Counted from the first letter of the stretch, positions 52,026 through 61,251 are shown. The stretch: DNA of 64,000 bases from JAICMB01 sp035295125 (GCA_035295125.1 DATGJP010000075.1:124001-188000); one strand, 5' to 3'. Notes: generated from the sequence alone by a model not told the origin. A program made the numbers and translations.

Positions 52026-53081
52026 TCATTTCCGTTCCGATAGGATGTATGCCATTCGCCGGTACACCTCCGCGGCGTCGGCCGTACCCGCACCCAATTC
52101 CCGTACCCGTTTCAGCTTGTCTTCAGAGTAGTATCGCCCGCCGTGCCCGCTGCGTTCCCACTCCGCTACGCACGTCCGAATAACGTCCTCGGGCTTGATA
52201 TGGCGGCGAAGCAGAGAAACCAGGGCCCGGTTTGAATCCGCTGAGCCACTTTCAATGACAGGAGGCTGCGATCGCGCCGGCAGCAATGTCGACGAATTCC
52301 GCCAGATGAAGAGGGCGGCGAGTATGAAAAGCCCAAGGATCAAACCTCCAAGCCGGTACTTCCGCATCAACATCGCAACGCTGGCTTGTTCTTTCAATCC
52401 GAGGTGTGACTCGTCGAATACGATGTCCTGCCTTTCGCCGATCAGCTCAAACACACGCGGCAGCGATTCTTTTGCCGCCAGTGATTCATTGCTGAGCTCG
52501 TATGCATTGCCGAAGAGGACCACCTCTCCGGCGCCGAACCTTTTCGTGAGCACGCGCCGCTGCCGGCCATCTTCCCGGATTACCAGCGCCGTTACCTTGG
52601 GCAGCGGACCCTCGTCGTCACCATCGTTTGCCCCGCGAGTCAGGATATCGAACGAAACACCCCACCGCTTTTCCAGCGCCTCGGTATTAAGGTTCGCCTT
52701 CTTATCGTTTGCGAGGACTCTCTTCACCGGCCGAAAGGCGAAAATTATGCGATTCCCGCGCGCCGCCAGCGTTTCCAGATGCTTCAGGTCGTCTTCCGGC
52801 GTAAGGACGAAGCTATAAGGGTCAACACCAATAAATAGCACCGCGGCGCCGGCGGCCTTCATTGCCTCGACCGGTTCGAAGTTCCGCGTCACCTTATAAC
52901 CACTGACCTCGCGAAGGCTGTCGTGCAGCAACTCCGTGCCTAGAGGATCGGCTCGTAAAGAGGAGTAGATCGGGTAAATGTCGCCTTCTGAAAGCCGCAA
53001 ATCATAAAGCTCGACGATGCCGTACACAAAACCTACGGTGAGCAGAACCAGCAGGATGACCGTTGTCCTATTGCTCCACAT
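52026..53081 (-). CDS. DUF4350-domain membrane protein
   Basis: 351 residues. An N-terminal helix (TVILLVLLTVGFVYGIVEL) is followed by the DUF4350 domain (about 30-200: DIYPIYSSLRADPLGTELLH, GAAVLFIGVDPY, GNRIIFAFRP, FGAGEVVLFGNAYELSNESL), a second membrane helix (about 240-258) and a cytoplasmic tail rich in charged residues. Such proteins are part of the MoxR cluster in many bacteria; the molecular role is unknown. Confidence 0.85.
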   Translation of the reverse strand: MWSNRTTVILLVLLTVGFVYGIVELYDLRLSEGDIYPIYSSLRADPLGTELLHDSLREVSGYKVTRNFEPVEAMKAAGAAVLFIGVDPYSFVLTPEDDLKHLETLAARGNRIIFAFRPVKRVLANDKKANLNTEALEKRWGVSFDILTRGANDGDDEGPLPKVTALVIREDGRQRRVLTKRFGAGEVVLFGNAYELSNESLAAKESLPRVFELIGERQDIVFDESHLGLKEQASVAMLMRKYRLGGLILGLFILAALFIWRNSSTLLPARSQPPVIESGSADSNRALVSLLRRHIKPEDVIRTCVAEWERSGHGGRYYSEDKLKRVRELGAGTADAAEVYRRMAYILSERK

Positions 53082-54576
53082 AGGACCTCAATTGCGTGAA
53101 ATCGCCTTCCAATTGGCCGACCATCTCCGGCGTGACTTCGTGCATGCCGTACCAGGCACGTTCGAAAATGCCGACCGTCCCGGAGAACGACGCCAATAGC
53201 TCCGGTTTCGTTCGGGCACGCCGCCGCAACTCGCGGGTATAGTCGCGATTCGACTTCCCACGGTCCAGCGAAATGAGGGCCTGTGAGCCGAGGTACGATA
53301 GCGTCGCCAGGAACAGCCCGCGCACCGCGACACGGTAATCGCCCCGAGCCATCGCTTCGCGGGCCATGCGTACCCATTCGTCGGGAGGCTGCTCGCCCGC
53401 GTGCGCGTCTTCGATCGCCTCGATTCCTGCCGCCGCGACGGGCTTTGCCCGCTCCCGCCTCTGACTGGTCTTTCGAAACGCGCGAACCAGAAGTCCCGTC
53501 AGTATGATTGCCGCGGCTACCAGCAGGACATAGAACCACGCTTTGAGTGCCGGTAGCGACCCTCGCGACTTCGAATCCTTCGACTGAAACTTTTCATGCA
53601 CCCAGCGGAGGAATTCATCCACCCAGTGATCGATCTTGCGCAGACCCTGATCGGTCCAATCCAGAAGCCGCGCGGCGAAACTCTTGTCCTCGACAGTGGG
53701 ATGAGTTGCTTTCGGAAGCCGCCAGGCAAATTCGGGCCGGTGCATGGCGTTGTCGATGGCGTGATCCAATTCCGTCACCCTGTTGTCTTGCGCATACGCG
53801 GGGATTCCGGCCAACATCACCAGGAGAACGAGGGCCGCCGAAAGCGCTTTGAGGCGGGATTTCAAATCCTCGCCGGTCGCTATTGACTCCCCGTAGAAGC
53901 ACCGCAGCGTGTATACCGATTTCGCGATCGGATCGACCACGAGATAGGTTAATGCCACCGCAATCGCGAGGAAGGTCGAGTTCAACGGATTAACGCCAAG
54001 CGTGAGCGACGTCTCAATGCCGAGAAACATTTTCATCAGGTAAGGGGTGACGATCAGCAGTATGGAGAGATTGAAGAACGTCACGAACCCGATCAACGTG
54101 AGAAATCCCAGAAGCATCCAGTTCTGTTTCGGCCACAGTACGGCTTGACGGCGCGCCGCCGCCAGAGGCAGCGCCATGGAGTTTTGATAGAACGCGTAAC
54201 ACGCCGGCAGAGGTAACAGAATCAGAATCGCGACCGGAATGGCAAGAAACTTCGTCGGTTGTAGCGCGGCTTGCATTGCGAACAGCCGGGCGAATTCCGC
54301 CGGCGATGCGCCCGTCAACTCATGACGAACCATCTGAACGAAAACCGCCTGCCACGCGGACATCCATAGGAACAGGACCGTCACGCCGAGCGCCTCCGGG
54401 GCGCAGCGTTCTAACGCCTGCGGGCTGCGTCCCATGTCTGCCCAGAAATAGAGAAAGCCGAGTGCGAAGGGCAGCGTTCCAATATAGAAGGGCGCCAGAA
54501 CCGCGGGCCGATGCTTAAGGAGCGCTACCGCCTCCTCCAGCAAATCGAGCGCGCTTTGTTCGCGGGCGCCGGCCAT
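53068..54576 (-). CDS. DUF4129-domain membrane protein
   Basis: 502 residues. Five or six membrane helices fill the first 240 residues; a signal-like helix and a periplasmic-looking segment (LDWTDQGLRKIDHWVDEFLR) follow, then a last helix (near 345-365) and a C-terminal DUF4129 domain (RMAREAMARGDYRVAVRGLF, ELRRRARTKPELLASFSG, FERAWYGMHEVTPEMV). DUF4129 proteins belong to the MoxR-DUF58-SpoIIM cluster. It starts directly after the stop of the small zinc protein gene, and its end overlaps the DUF4350 gene by 14 bases. Confidence 0.8.
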   Translation of the reverse strand: MAGAREQSALDLLEEAVALLKHRPAVLAPFYIGTLPFALGFLYFWADMGRSPQALERCAPEALGVTVLFLWMSAWQAVFVQMVRHELTGASPAEFARLFAMQAALQPTKFLAIPVAILILLPLPACYAFYQNSMALPLAAARRQAVLWPKQNWMLLGFLTLIGFVTFFNLSILLIVTPYLMKMFLGIETSLTLGVNPLNSTFLAIAVALTYLVVDPIAKSVYTLRCFYGESIATGEDLKSRLKALSAALVLLVMLAGIPAYAQDNRVTELDHAIDNAMHRPEFAWRLPKATHPTVEDKSFAARLLDWTDQGLRKIDHWVDEFLRWVHEKFQSKDSKSRGSLPALKAWFYVLLVAAAIILTGLLVRAFRKTSQRRERAKPVAAAGIEAIEDAHAGEQPPDEWVRMAREAMARGDYRVAVRGLFLATLSYLGSQALISLDRGKSNRDYTRELRRRARTKPELLASFSGTVGIFERAWYGMHEVTPEMVGQLEGDFTQLRSYVEQ

Positions 54577-54966
54577 CTACTTCCCCCACACCGAGCCGTC
54601 GTGAACAGAGGCTGGGATGAGCATCAGCAAGCGGCCAATACCGTAGAAGAACACCCAGGCAATCACTCCTCCGGCGATCGGGAGCGCGGAAGCTAACACC
54701 CACCTCGCGCTACGGCGTTGCTTGGGTACTGCCCCGACCAGGCGTTTGAGGCACGCTGCGCAAACCACGCGTCCTTCATGCTCCGTGACGCATTCCCGGC
54801 AGAACGAGTTGCGGCATTCGGGACACCGCGCCACCGCCTCTCTGAGGGGGTGCACAAAACAGCGCTGCTGGGAGATGGCTGGAATGCGTCCTCCTATCCG
54901 AATATCATGTCGTGGTTCTTTGCGTCTCGCGACGATTGGGACGATCTGGAAGGGTGGAGCAGGCAT
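54577..54966 (-). CDS. Small B-box-like zinc protein with membrane anchor
   Basis: 129 residues. CFVHPLREAVARCPECRNSF, CRECVTEHEGRVVCAACLKR is a zinc-binding set resembling B-box fingers, followed by one or two membrane helices (about 88-120). The ATG at 54966 lies inside the dispersed repeat; AGGAGG stands just before an ATT at 54885, so a shorter protein of about 102 residues is the likelier product. It abuts the DUF4129 gene, so both are probably co-translated. Confidence 0.6.
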   Translation of the reverse strand: MPAPPFQIVPIVARRKEPRHDIRIGGRIPAISQQRCFVHPLREAVARCPECRNSFCRECVTEHEGRVVCAACLKRLVGAVPKQRRSARWVLASALPIAGGVIAWVFFYGIGRLLMLIPASVHDGSVWGK

Positions 54967-55021
54967 TCCGCCTGCCTTTGCGCTTCACCGGGAAAGGACA
55001 GGCGAAAACGTCTGTCCCACC
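54953..55021 (-). repeat. Dispersed 69-bp two-hairpin repeat, copy C
   Basis: On the minus strand: outer GGTGG/CCACC ends, hairpin CAGACGTTTTCGCCTG, then TCCTTTCCCGGTGA, then hairpin CAGGCGGAATGCCTG. Nearly identical to copy D at 60727-60795. Confidence 0.85.
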
Positions 55022-55113
55022 TTTTCAAACTCGAGAGTTTCCATTGGGCGCGGCTGTGCTTCTTCACCTTTCCACAGTCGACAGAAGCGCGGGTTGATAT
55101 GGATCTAGCGGAA

Positions 55114-56046
55114 TTAAGCGTCATTGCTCTCCAATCCCGCGCTTCGGCGCGACTGCGCCAGCAACGCCAGACCCGCCGCCCCCAACAGAACATCAGCCCC
55201 GCTGCCCGTGATTTCAATCCTCTGAAACCATGTGCGCCAGGGCTCGACACGCGTAGGACGTATGATTGCCCGCGCGCCCGCCGCCACAGTAACACCGTAG
55301 GCTGTCAATAACTCGCCACCCCACAGAACAACAGCAATGAGGACCACCCAGCGGACAGCCTTGGCTATATCCGAGCCATGCTGGCGAATTGCCGCCGCCA
55401 GACCCAGAATGATCACGCTCACAACCACCGTCGCCGATACGACATCGACAAGGTCGGACGTCCAGCGCAATCGGATCGGCACAATGGCAGACGACGCGAT
55501 CATGGCGATGAAAAGCGCCAAATGGAGTCGCGGGTCGCAGTGCCGGAGCATCGCGGGTGGCCGCGTGCTGGCGACCACCGGCCCGGCGACTTCACTGGCG
55601 TTATATGTGCCTTGAACCATCTCGATCTCGCGCCGTAGGTCCGCCACCGCCTCTCGCGCCTTTTGCAGCCGTTTCAATGAACGCAAATGTTCCCAGCTCA
55701 CCTGCGTCTTCACGAAGACCCTGCAATCCGGCAGCGCGTATGTGATCGCAAATACCGGTAGCGCGATCAATCCGGCCAGGACCGCCCAAACGGGGTGGCC
55801 ATTGAAAGCCAGGCCAAGCGCCAGCACCGCCGCAATCCCGGCGATGAGATATCCATAGTAAACGCCGCTGTTCTCGACCTCCGTTAGTACCAGCGCCTGA
55901 ATGTCCCGGAAATAAAAACGCCGGTACTCCTCCCAGAACAGCGCGGTTCGCACGGCCAGCAGGTGATCCGACCCTAGCCATAGCTTATGGCGAACCACAA
56001 AGCCGGCCCCGCCCGTCAGCTTACGATACTGTGTATCCGTGCTCAT
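55114..56046 (-). CDS. Multi-pass membrane protein, unknown
   Basis: 310 residues with about six hydrophobic helices, two early (about 63-105), the others after residue 170; a helical charged linker (LRSLKRLQKAREAVADLRRE) joins them. The N-terminus (GFVVRHKLWLGSDHLLAVRT, EYRRFYFRDIQALVLTEVEN) is a PH-like segment found in acidobacterial membrane proteins. Its start overlaps the preceding gene by ATGA; copy C of the repeat separates it from the next gene. Confidence 0.6.
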   Translation of the reverse strand: MSTDTQYRKLTGGAGFVVRHKLWLGSDHLLAVRTALFWEEYRRFYFRDIQALVLTEVENSGVYYGYLIAGIAAVLALGLAFNGHPVWAVLAGLIALPVFAITYALPDCRVFVKTQVSWEHLRSLKRLQKAREAVADLRREIEMVQGTYNASEVAGPVVASTRPPAMLRHCDPRLHLALFIAMIASSAIVPIRLRWTSDLVDVVSATVVVSVIILGLAAAIRQHGSDIAKAVRWVVLIAVVLWGGELLTAYGVTVAAGARAIIRPTRVEPWRTWFQRIEITGSGADVLLGAAGLALLAQSRRSAGLESNDA

Positions 56047-56639
56047 CGTTGACGTTGACGAAACGCGAAAACCATGGCCATCACCAGAAATACCCAGCCG
56101 GCAATCTCGAGCAGGGAGATAACGATGGCCAGAATGAAACGCACTTTCGTGCGAGGAACGATGCTGGAGGGCGCCCGCCAGTATCGGATGGATACGAACA
56201 GGCTCATCGGCGCGCAGATGAGGCTCGGCCAGAGCATGAGGGCGGGAAGCGTAGCGAGCACCAGCGCCATGTTGTCATAGAGCGTGCGCCGCCGTTCCAG
56301 GTTCACCATCTTGCCTTCGTTTCTCCGTCGCTCGATACAGTTCGGGCACCAGTTTTGACCTGACAGTTCAACCTGGCACAAAGAGCAAAGGAAACGGCCG
56401 CATTGATCGCAGGCCACGGCGGCCCGTTTCCCGGGGTGGTAGAAGCAACTCGCTTCCGCGCCTTCCGTTACCAGTTCCGGCGCAACACCTGCCGTTTGCC
56501 GGGCAATGGCAGGAAACGCGACCACGGCCAGCGGCGCTTTGCAACGCGGACAGTAGCTCTCGTAGTCGAGATTCCAGAGCTCCCGCGGAAGATCGCCTTG
56601 GCAGTTTGGACAGCCTAGAGCTGCGGACGCGAGGGTCAC
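56043..56639 (-). CDS. Double zinc-finger membrane protein, unknown
   Basis: 198 residues from GTG 56639, chosen because it overlaps the stop of the RDD gene by 4 bases (GTGA); a longer frame exists but would sit entirely within that gene. Two zinc sites are visible, GCPNCQGDLP ... CPRCKAPLAV and CFYHPGKRAAVACDQCGRFL with CSLCQ ... WCPNC, the latter B-box-like as in the 54577 protein. Two membrane helices follow near residues 125-145 and 165-190. Function unknown; it resembles its two neighbours in carrying Cys fingers before membrane helices. Confidence 0.6.
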   Translation of the reverse strand: MTLASAALGCPNCQGDLPRELWNLDYESYCPRCKAPLAVVAFPAIARQTAGVAPELVTEGAEASCFYHPGKRAAVACDQCGRFLCSLCQVELSGQNWCPNCIERRRNEGKMVNLERRRTLYDNMALVLATLPALMLWPSLICAPMSLFVSIRYWRAPSSIVPRTKVRFILAIVISLLEIAGWVFLVMAMVFAFRQRQR

Positions 56640-57391
56640 ACGCGAATGACCCTCGTGTCGCAAATCCGGTCGTGCAGCCCGCGCTTCTCTTCGTCGAATC
56701 CGGCAATGATATAGCCGATCAGCAACGTGAACGAATTCAGGGCCTTCGCAAAATACCGCCCAAGGGCGCGCGCGTAAGTGAGCTTGGAGCCGTCCGATCG
56801 GATCACCTTCAGGTGACAGATCATCTTTCCCGGCGTGGCGCCGTAATAGCCGACGAAGAACGTCTCGTAGCACATGCCGACTATCGTGCTCAGCAAAACC
56901 AGGAGCGCTTCCGTCATGAGAAAGCGTTGTGTTTTCGAAGGGTCAAAGCCAACGACCAACATGATCGGAGCCGAATAAAACAACGACGCAACCCACAGGA
57001 TGAGACCATCCACAACGACGGCCAGGAAGCGGATCCAAAAGCCGCCATAAGCATAAACGCGGCCTGTGCTGATTCCTTCTCGAAGCTTCTGTGTAAATGT
57101 CGGCTTGCAGGTCGCGCAAACATACGCGTTACCGAACGCGGCGAGCTCATCCATGGGAAAGTCCCTGCCGCATTCGGCACAAAAGCGTCGTCCGGAAACC
57201 GTTACAGGAGGACCGATGGGGTCGACAACGGGCATGGGCGACCGGACTGATCCCCAGGGTTGCCATTCCGTCATCCCCACATGCCACACCAGTGTCTCGG
57301 CGCGGACCGTTCCGGCGTTCACGAGGTCGCTCAACGCCGCATCGTTCACAGGGCCAATCTGGCGGCCGGAATCCGCGTAATACCAGTCCAT
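56636..57391 (-). CDS. GYF-like plus zinc ribbon plus RDD membrane protein
   Basis: 251 residues. An N-terminal GYF_2-like domain (WYYADSGRQIGPVNDAALSD, WHVGMTEWQPWGSV), a zinc ribbon (RFCAECGRDFP ... YVCATCKP) and an RDD domain (GGFWIRFLAVVVDGLILWV, TPGKMICHLKVIRSDG, RGLHDRICDTRVIRV). The combination is common in acidobacteria and related phyla. It lies 10 bases after kdsA, so it is likely co-transcribed. Confidence 0.85.
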   Translation of the reverse strand: MDWYYADSGRQIGPVNDAALSDLVNAGTVRAETLVWHVGMTEWQPWGSVRSPMPVVDPIGPPVTVSGRRFCAECGRDFPMDELAAFGNAYVCATCKPTFTQKLREGISTGRVYAYGGFWIRFLAVVVDGLILWVASLFYSAPIMLVVGFDPSKTQRFLMTEALLVLLSTIVGMCYETFFVGYYGATPGKMICHLKVIRSDGSKLTYARALGRYFAKALNSFTLLIGYIIAGFDEEKRGLHDRICDTRVIRV

Positions 57392-57401
57392 AGAAGAATT
57401 T

Positions 57402-58211
57402 TCAGTTTATCAATCGGACGGCTTCGTCGATCCCTTGAAGCTTCTTCCAGAGTTTAGCCAGCAAATCGAGATGCAGGGCGTTCGCTCCATCCGAAAGAGC
57501 ACGCTCCGGAGCCTCGTGCACTTCGACGAAAATGCCGTCCACGCCGGTTGCGACCGCGGCCCGGGCGAGGGGGCCGATGAATTGAGGTTGGCCACCCGAT
57601 GATTTCCCCGCGGCACCCGGCATCTGGACGCTGTGAGTCGCATCGAAGATCACGGGCCAGCCGAACTCGCGCATGATCGCGAGACCGCGCATGTCCACCA
57701 CCAGGTTGTTGTAGCCGAAAGATGTGCCGCGTTCCGTAAGCAGGATGTTGTTGTTGCCGGTGGACGCCACCTTCTCAGCAGCCTGCCGGATGTCGTGCGG
57801 TGACACGAACTGGCCCTTCTTAATGTTGATGGCCTTTCCAGTGCGCCCGGCTTCCACGAGCAGATCGGTCTGGCGGCAGAGAAACGCCGGGATCTGCAGG
57901 ATGTCGACCGCCTCGGCCGCGGGCCCGGCTTGCGAGGGTTCGTGGATATCGGTAAGCACCGGGAATCCCGCTCTGCGGACGCCCGCAAGAATGCGGAGGC
58001 CTTCTTTCAGGCCGGGACCCCGATACGACTCGATGCTGGTTCGATTGGCCTTGTCGAACGACGCCTTGAATATGAACGGACCGACGATGCGTTGGATCTC
58101 ACGCGCAAGAAAGTGGACGTGTTCCTCGCTTTCAATGACGCATGGTCCAGCGATGAGAGCGAGGCCCTGGCCGCCGCCAATGGAAAAATCGCTGGACACT
58201 AAGACGATCAA
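57402..58211 (-). CDS. kdsA: 3-deoxy-D-manno-octulosonate 8-phosphate synthase
   Basis: 269 residues. Condenses arabinose-5-phosphate with phosphoenolpyruvate to KDO-8-phosphate for lipopolysaccharide. Signature segments: ALIAGPCVIESEEHVHFLA, FKASFDKANRTSIESYRGPG, GFPVLTDIHEP, DILQIPAFLCRQTDLL, VIFDATHSVQMPG, GGQPQFI and a C-terminal VEVHEAPERALSDGANAL. It starts at TTG overlapping the pyrG stop (GTG 58199 is the alternative). The upstream kdsB and pyrG provide the next step and its CTP. Confidence 0.95.
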   Translation of the reverse strand: MIVLVSSDFSIGGGQGLALIAGPCVIESEEHVHFLAREIQRIVGPFIFKASFDKANRTSIESYRGPGLKEGLRILAGVRRAGFPVLTDIHEPSQAGPAAEAVDILQIPAFLCRQTDLLVEAGRTGKAINIKKGQFVSPHDIRQAAEKVASTGNNNILLTERGTSFGYNNLVVDMRGLAIMREFGWPVIFDATHSVQMPGAAGKSSGGQPQFIGPLARAAVATGVDGIFVEVHEAPERALSDGANALHLDLLAKLWKKLQGIDEAVRLIN

Positions 58212-59860
58212 TCGGCGTGTGAGAACTGCTCGGAGCGGGCCCGCTGTTGAGCACGCATGCGCGCGCGATTCTTGTACGCCGCCCCGATGAACGCGGCGAA
58301 CAGCGGGTGCGGCTCCATGGGTTTGGACTTGAACTCCGGATGAAACTGGCAGCCCAGATACCAGGGATGATCGGCGATCTCACAAATCTCGACGTAGATG
58401 CCGTCCGGAGTCTGCCCGGTCAGATTCATGCCGTGTTCCGTCAGGATGCGTTCGTAGTCGCGGTTGAACTCGTAGCGGTGCCGGTGACGTTCGCTGATCT
58501 GCGGCAGGCCGTAGGCAGCGCGCGCGAAGCTTCCTTCGGCCAGCAGGCATGGATACGCTCCCAACCGCATGGTGCCGCCCAACTCATCGACGCCTTTCAA
58601 CTCGCGCAACTTGTAGATCACGCGGTCGGCTGTGGCGGGGTCGCATTCGGTTGTGTTGGCGGTCGCCAGGCCGCAGACGTTGCGCGCGAACTCGATCACC
58701 ATCGTTTGCATGCCGAGGCAGATGCCGAAGTACGGAACCTTGCTTTCCCGCGCATAGCGAATGGTGTCGATCATGCCCTCGACACCGCGCTTGCCGAAAC
58801 CGCCAGGCACCAGGATTCCATCGAATCCCTCGAGTTGTCTCCCGCAGTCCGGCCAATGCAGTTGCTCCGACTCAATCCAGGTGATGTTCACCTTCAACCG
58901 GTGCGCCAGGCCGCCATGAAGCAAGGCTTCCTTCAGACTTTTATAGGAATCCTCGTATTCGACGTACTTGCCGACCAGGGCTATGTTGACTTCGTCCTCG
59001 GGATTCTGCAACCGCTCGAGCATGCCGGTCCAACGGCTGAGGTCGCGCGGTTGCGCCTCCAGCTTCAATAGCCGCAGGATGATCTCATCCACTCGCTGTT
59101 CGGCGAAGACCAGCGGCACCTCGTAAACGGAATGCACATCGCTCGCGGTAATGACGCCTTCCAGGTCGACGTCGCAAAAGAGCGCGATCTTCTCTTTCAT
59201 GTCGGGCGCGAGCGTGCGCTCGGAACGGCAAAGCAGAATGTCGGGCTGGATACCGATGGCGCGCAGCTCCTTCACGCTGTGCTGCGTCGGCTTGGTCTTT
59301 AGCTCCTGCGCGGCGGCGATCCAGGGAACCAGCGTGACGTGAACGAATACCGCGTTTTCGCGCCCTAGTTCGTGACGCAGTTGACGGATGGCTTCGAGGA
59401 ACGGCAACGATTCGATATCGCCGACCGTGCCTCCGATCTCGACGATTACGACATCCACATCCGCGGCCACCTTGCGCGCGGCCGCCTTAATCTCGTTCGT
59501 GACGTGCGGGATCACCTGGACGGTCTTGCCGAGGTAATCGCCCCGGCGTTCCTTCTGGATGATCATTTCGTAGATTCGCCCCGAAGTCAGGTTGTTGCTC
59601 TGTGTCAGCGGCGCGTGCGTGAAACGTTCATAGTGGCCGAGGTCGAGGTCGGTCTCCGCTCCGTCGTCGGTCACGAACACCTCGCCATGCTGAAACGGGC
59701 TCATGGTCCCCGGATCCACGTTGAGATATGGATCGAACTTCTGCAGGGTGACTCGCAACCCACGGCTCTCGAGCAAGCATCCAATGGATGCTGCCGCGAT
59801 CCCTTTTCCCAGCGATGAAACCACGCCACCCGTTACGAAAATGTACTTCGCCGTTGTCAT
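58208..59860 (-). CDS. pyrG: CTP synthase
   Basis: 550 residues from ATG 59860, preceded by GAGGTGA. The synthase domain begins with KYIFVTGGVVSSLGKGIAAA and has VDVVIVEIGGTVGDIESLPF. The glutaminase domain has the nucleophile in YFGICLGMQTMVIEFA and the His-Glu pair in GCQFHPEFKSKP. It makes CTP from UTP, ATP and glutamine. It sits between kdsB and kdsA; CTP is the activating nucleotide of KDO. Confidence 0.97.
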   Translation of the reverse strand: MTTAKYIFVTGGVVSSLGKGIAAASIGCLLESRGLRVTLQKFDPYLNVDPGTMSPFQHGEVFVTDDGAETDLDLGHYERFTHAPLTQSNNLTSGRIYEMIIQKERRGDYLGKTVQVIPHVTNEIKAAARKVAADVDVVIVEIGGTVGDIESLPFLEAIRQLRHELGRENAVFVHVTLVPWIAAAQELKTKPTQHSVKELRAIGIQPDILLCRSERTLAPDMKEKIALFCDVDLEGVITASDVHSVYEVPLVFAEQRVDEIILRLLKLEAQPRDLSRWTGMLERLQNPEDEVNIALVGKYVEYEDSYKSLKEALLHGGLAHRLKVNITWIESEQLHWPDCGRQLEGFDGILVPGGFGKRGVEGMIDTIRYARESKVPYFGICLGMQTMVIEFARNVCGLATANTTECDPATADRVIYKLRELKGVDELGGTMRLGAYPCLLAEGSFARAAYGLPQISERHRHRYEFNRDYERILTEHGMNLTGQTPDGIYVEICEIADHPWYLGCQFHPEFKSKPMEPHPLFAAFIGAAYKNRARMRAQQRARSEQFSHAD

Positions 59861-59862
59861 CT

Positions 59863-60615
59863 TCACCTCAAAATCGTTGCTTCGAACAGCGCAGACACAC
59901 GTTCCAGATCCTCGGGCGTATCGACGCCCAGCGAATCGTAATCCGTCTCGACCACGCGGATAGGGTAGCCGTTTTCGAGCGCCCGCAATTGTTCCAATCG
60001 TTCGGCTTGCTCGAGCGGTCCCAATGGCAAATCTGAATACTTTAACAGGAAATCCTTGCGATAAATATAGAGCCCGATGTGTTTGTAGTGCACTGTGCTG
60101 CCATCCCGCACGTATGGTATCGGACAGCGGGAGAAATAGATCGCGTTGCCCAAGCGATTCGTAACCACTTTCACGACGTTGGGGTTGGTGACTTCCTCCG
60201 GGTTCTCGATGTGCTTCTTGAGCGTGCCCATCGGCATTTCCGAATCGTCGATCATCGCGATGATGGCGGCGTCGATGGCCGCTGGATCGATGAGCGGTTC
60301 GTCGCCTTGAATGTTGACGACCAGTTCAGCGGTTTCGGCGGAAGCAACTTCGGCGGCGCGGTCCGTTCCCGATACATGATCGGAGCGCGTCATCTTCACG
60401 GTGGCCCCGAACTCGCGGGCCGCATCGTAAATACGGCTGTCGTCAGTTGCAATAACGACCTTGGTGAGATAGCGAGCCTGGGAAGCACGTTCGTACACGT
60501 GCTGCAGCATAGATTTGCCGGCGATGGTGACGAGTGCTTTGCCTGGAAAACGGGAAGATGCGAACCGGGCCGGTATGACGCCCAGAATCTTGGGTGGCAC
60601 AATCGATGGTAGCAC
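59863..60615 (-). CDS. kdsB: CMP-KDO synthetase
   Basis: 250 residues from GTG 60615 (GTG 60600 also possible). Hallmarks: ILGVIPARFASSRFPGKAL, VVIATDDSRI, SDHVSGTDRAAEV, VVNIQGDEPLIDP and KHIGLYIYRKDFL, LEQLRALENGYPIRV. It activates KDO with CTP for lipid A core assembly. It is first in the kdsB-pyrG-kdsA order and stands 2 bases from pyrG. Confidence 0.96.
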   Translation of the reverse strand: MLPSIVPPKILGVIPARFASSRFPGKALVTIAGKSMLQHVYERASQARYLTKVVIATDDSRIYDAAREFGATVKMTRSDHVSGTDRAAEVASAETAELVVNIQGDEPLIDPAAIDAAIIAMIDDSEMPMGTLKKHIENPEEVTNPNVVKVVTNRLGNAIYFSRCPIPYVRDGSTVHYKHIGLYIYRKDFLLKYSDLPLGPLEQAERLEQLRALENGYPIRVVETDYDSLGVDTPEDLERVSALFEATILR

Positions 60616-61251
60616 GCAGGTGTTTCACAGTGCCAGATTATTCACGTACCGTTGCGCGACGACGGTATTCGAAGATTATGGAGGTCGCCATGGGCCCGCG
60701 GGCCCACAAAAGTGGATGAAAACAAAGGTGGCGCAGACGTTTTCGCCTGTCCTTTCTCGGTGAGGTCCAAAGCCGGGCTGAATGCCTGCACCACCCTTCT
60801 ATATCTTCCAAATCGTCGCGCGCCGCGAAGAGTCAGAGGCTGTGTAATACCCAATCCTTTAGCGGCCTCGGTCCGCCGAAGGCGCCGGTTTCACGGGCGT
60901 TCCAGTACCAAACCTCGTTGTGCTCATCATGATGCAGTGAAACTCGCGAAACGGCTTACGCAGATTTTGTTCCAGGTCGTCGACGCGCTCGCCATGCACC
61001 ACCTGGCCGCCTCGTCGAGGTGATACTTCTGCAACGCCTTAATCTCTTTCGCGATAGCGGTGGCCGAAGCCGCCTCGAAGAGTGCGAGCAGATGGTTCGC
61101 CCTCTTGAACATTGCCGAGACGACAACGAGCGGGGGCCGCTCCGCCTGAGAGGATTATCGTGGGCGCAATTCGGCCAACTGGCGCTTCGGCTCGATTTCT
61201 ACGCTCTGTGGACCCAAGAATCCCGGCTGGTGGGAGACAATCGTAACCAGT
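60616..61251. other. Intergenic stretch with repeat D and a possible gene remnant
   Basis: About 640 bases. Repeat copy D lies at 60727-60795. On the minus strand, 60840-61112 reads as two out-of-frame pieces of a protein-like sequence (MFKRANHLLALFEAASATA, then LHHDEHNEVWYWNARETGAF), suggesting a frameshifted remnant; family unknown. Confidence 0.35.
60727..60795 (+). repeat. Dispersed 69-bp two-hairpin repeat, copy D
   Basis: GGTGGCGCAGACGTTTTCG, CCTGTCCTTTCTCGGTGAGG, CCAAAGCCGGGCTGAATGCC, TGCACCACC in order. Nearly identical to the minus-strand copy C. Confidence 0.85.

Noticed and set aside
56640..56873. 78 extra N-terminal codons of the zinc-finger gene
   Set aside because: They lie wholly inside the RDD gene in another frame, are Arg-rich and not family-like; the GTGA overlap start at 56639 explains the data better.
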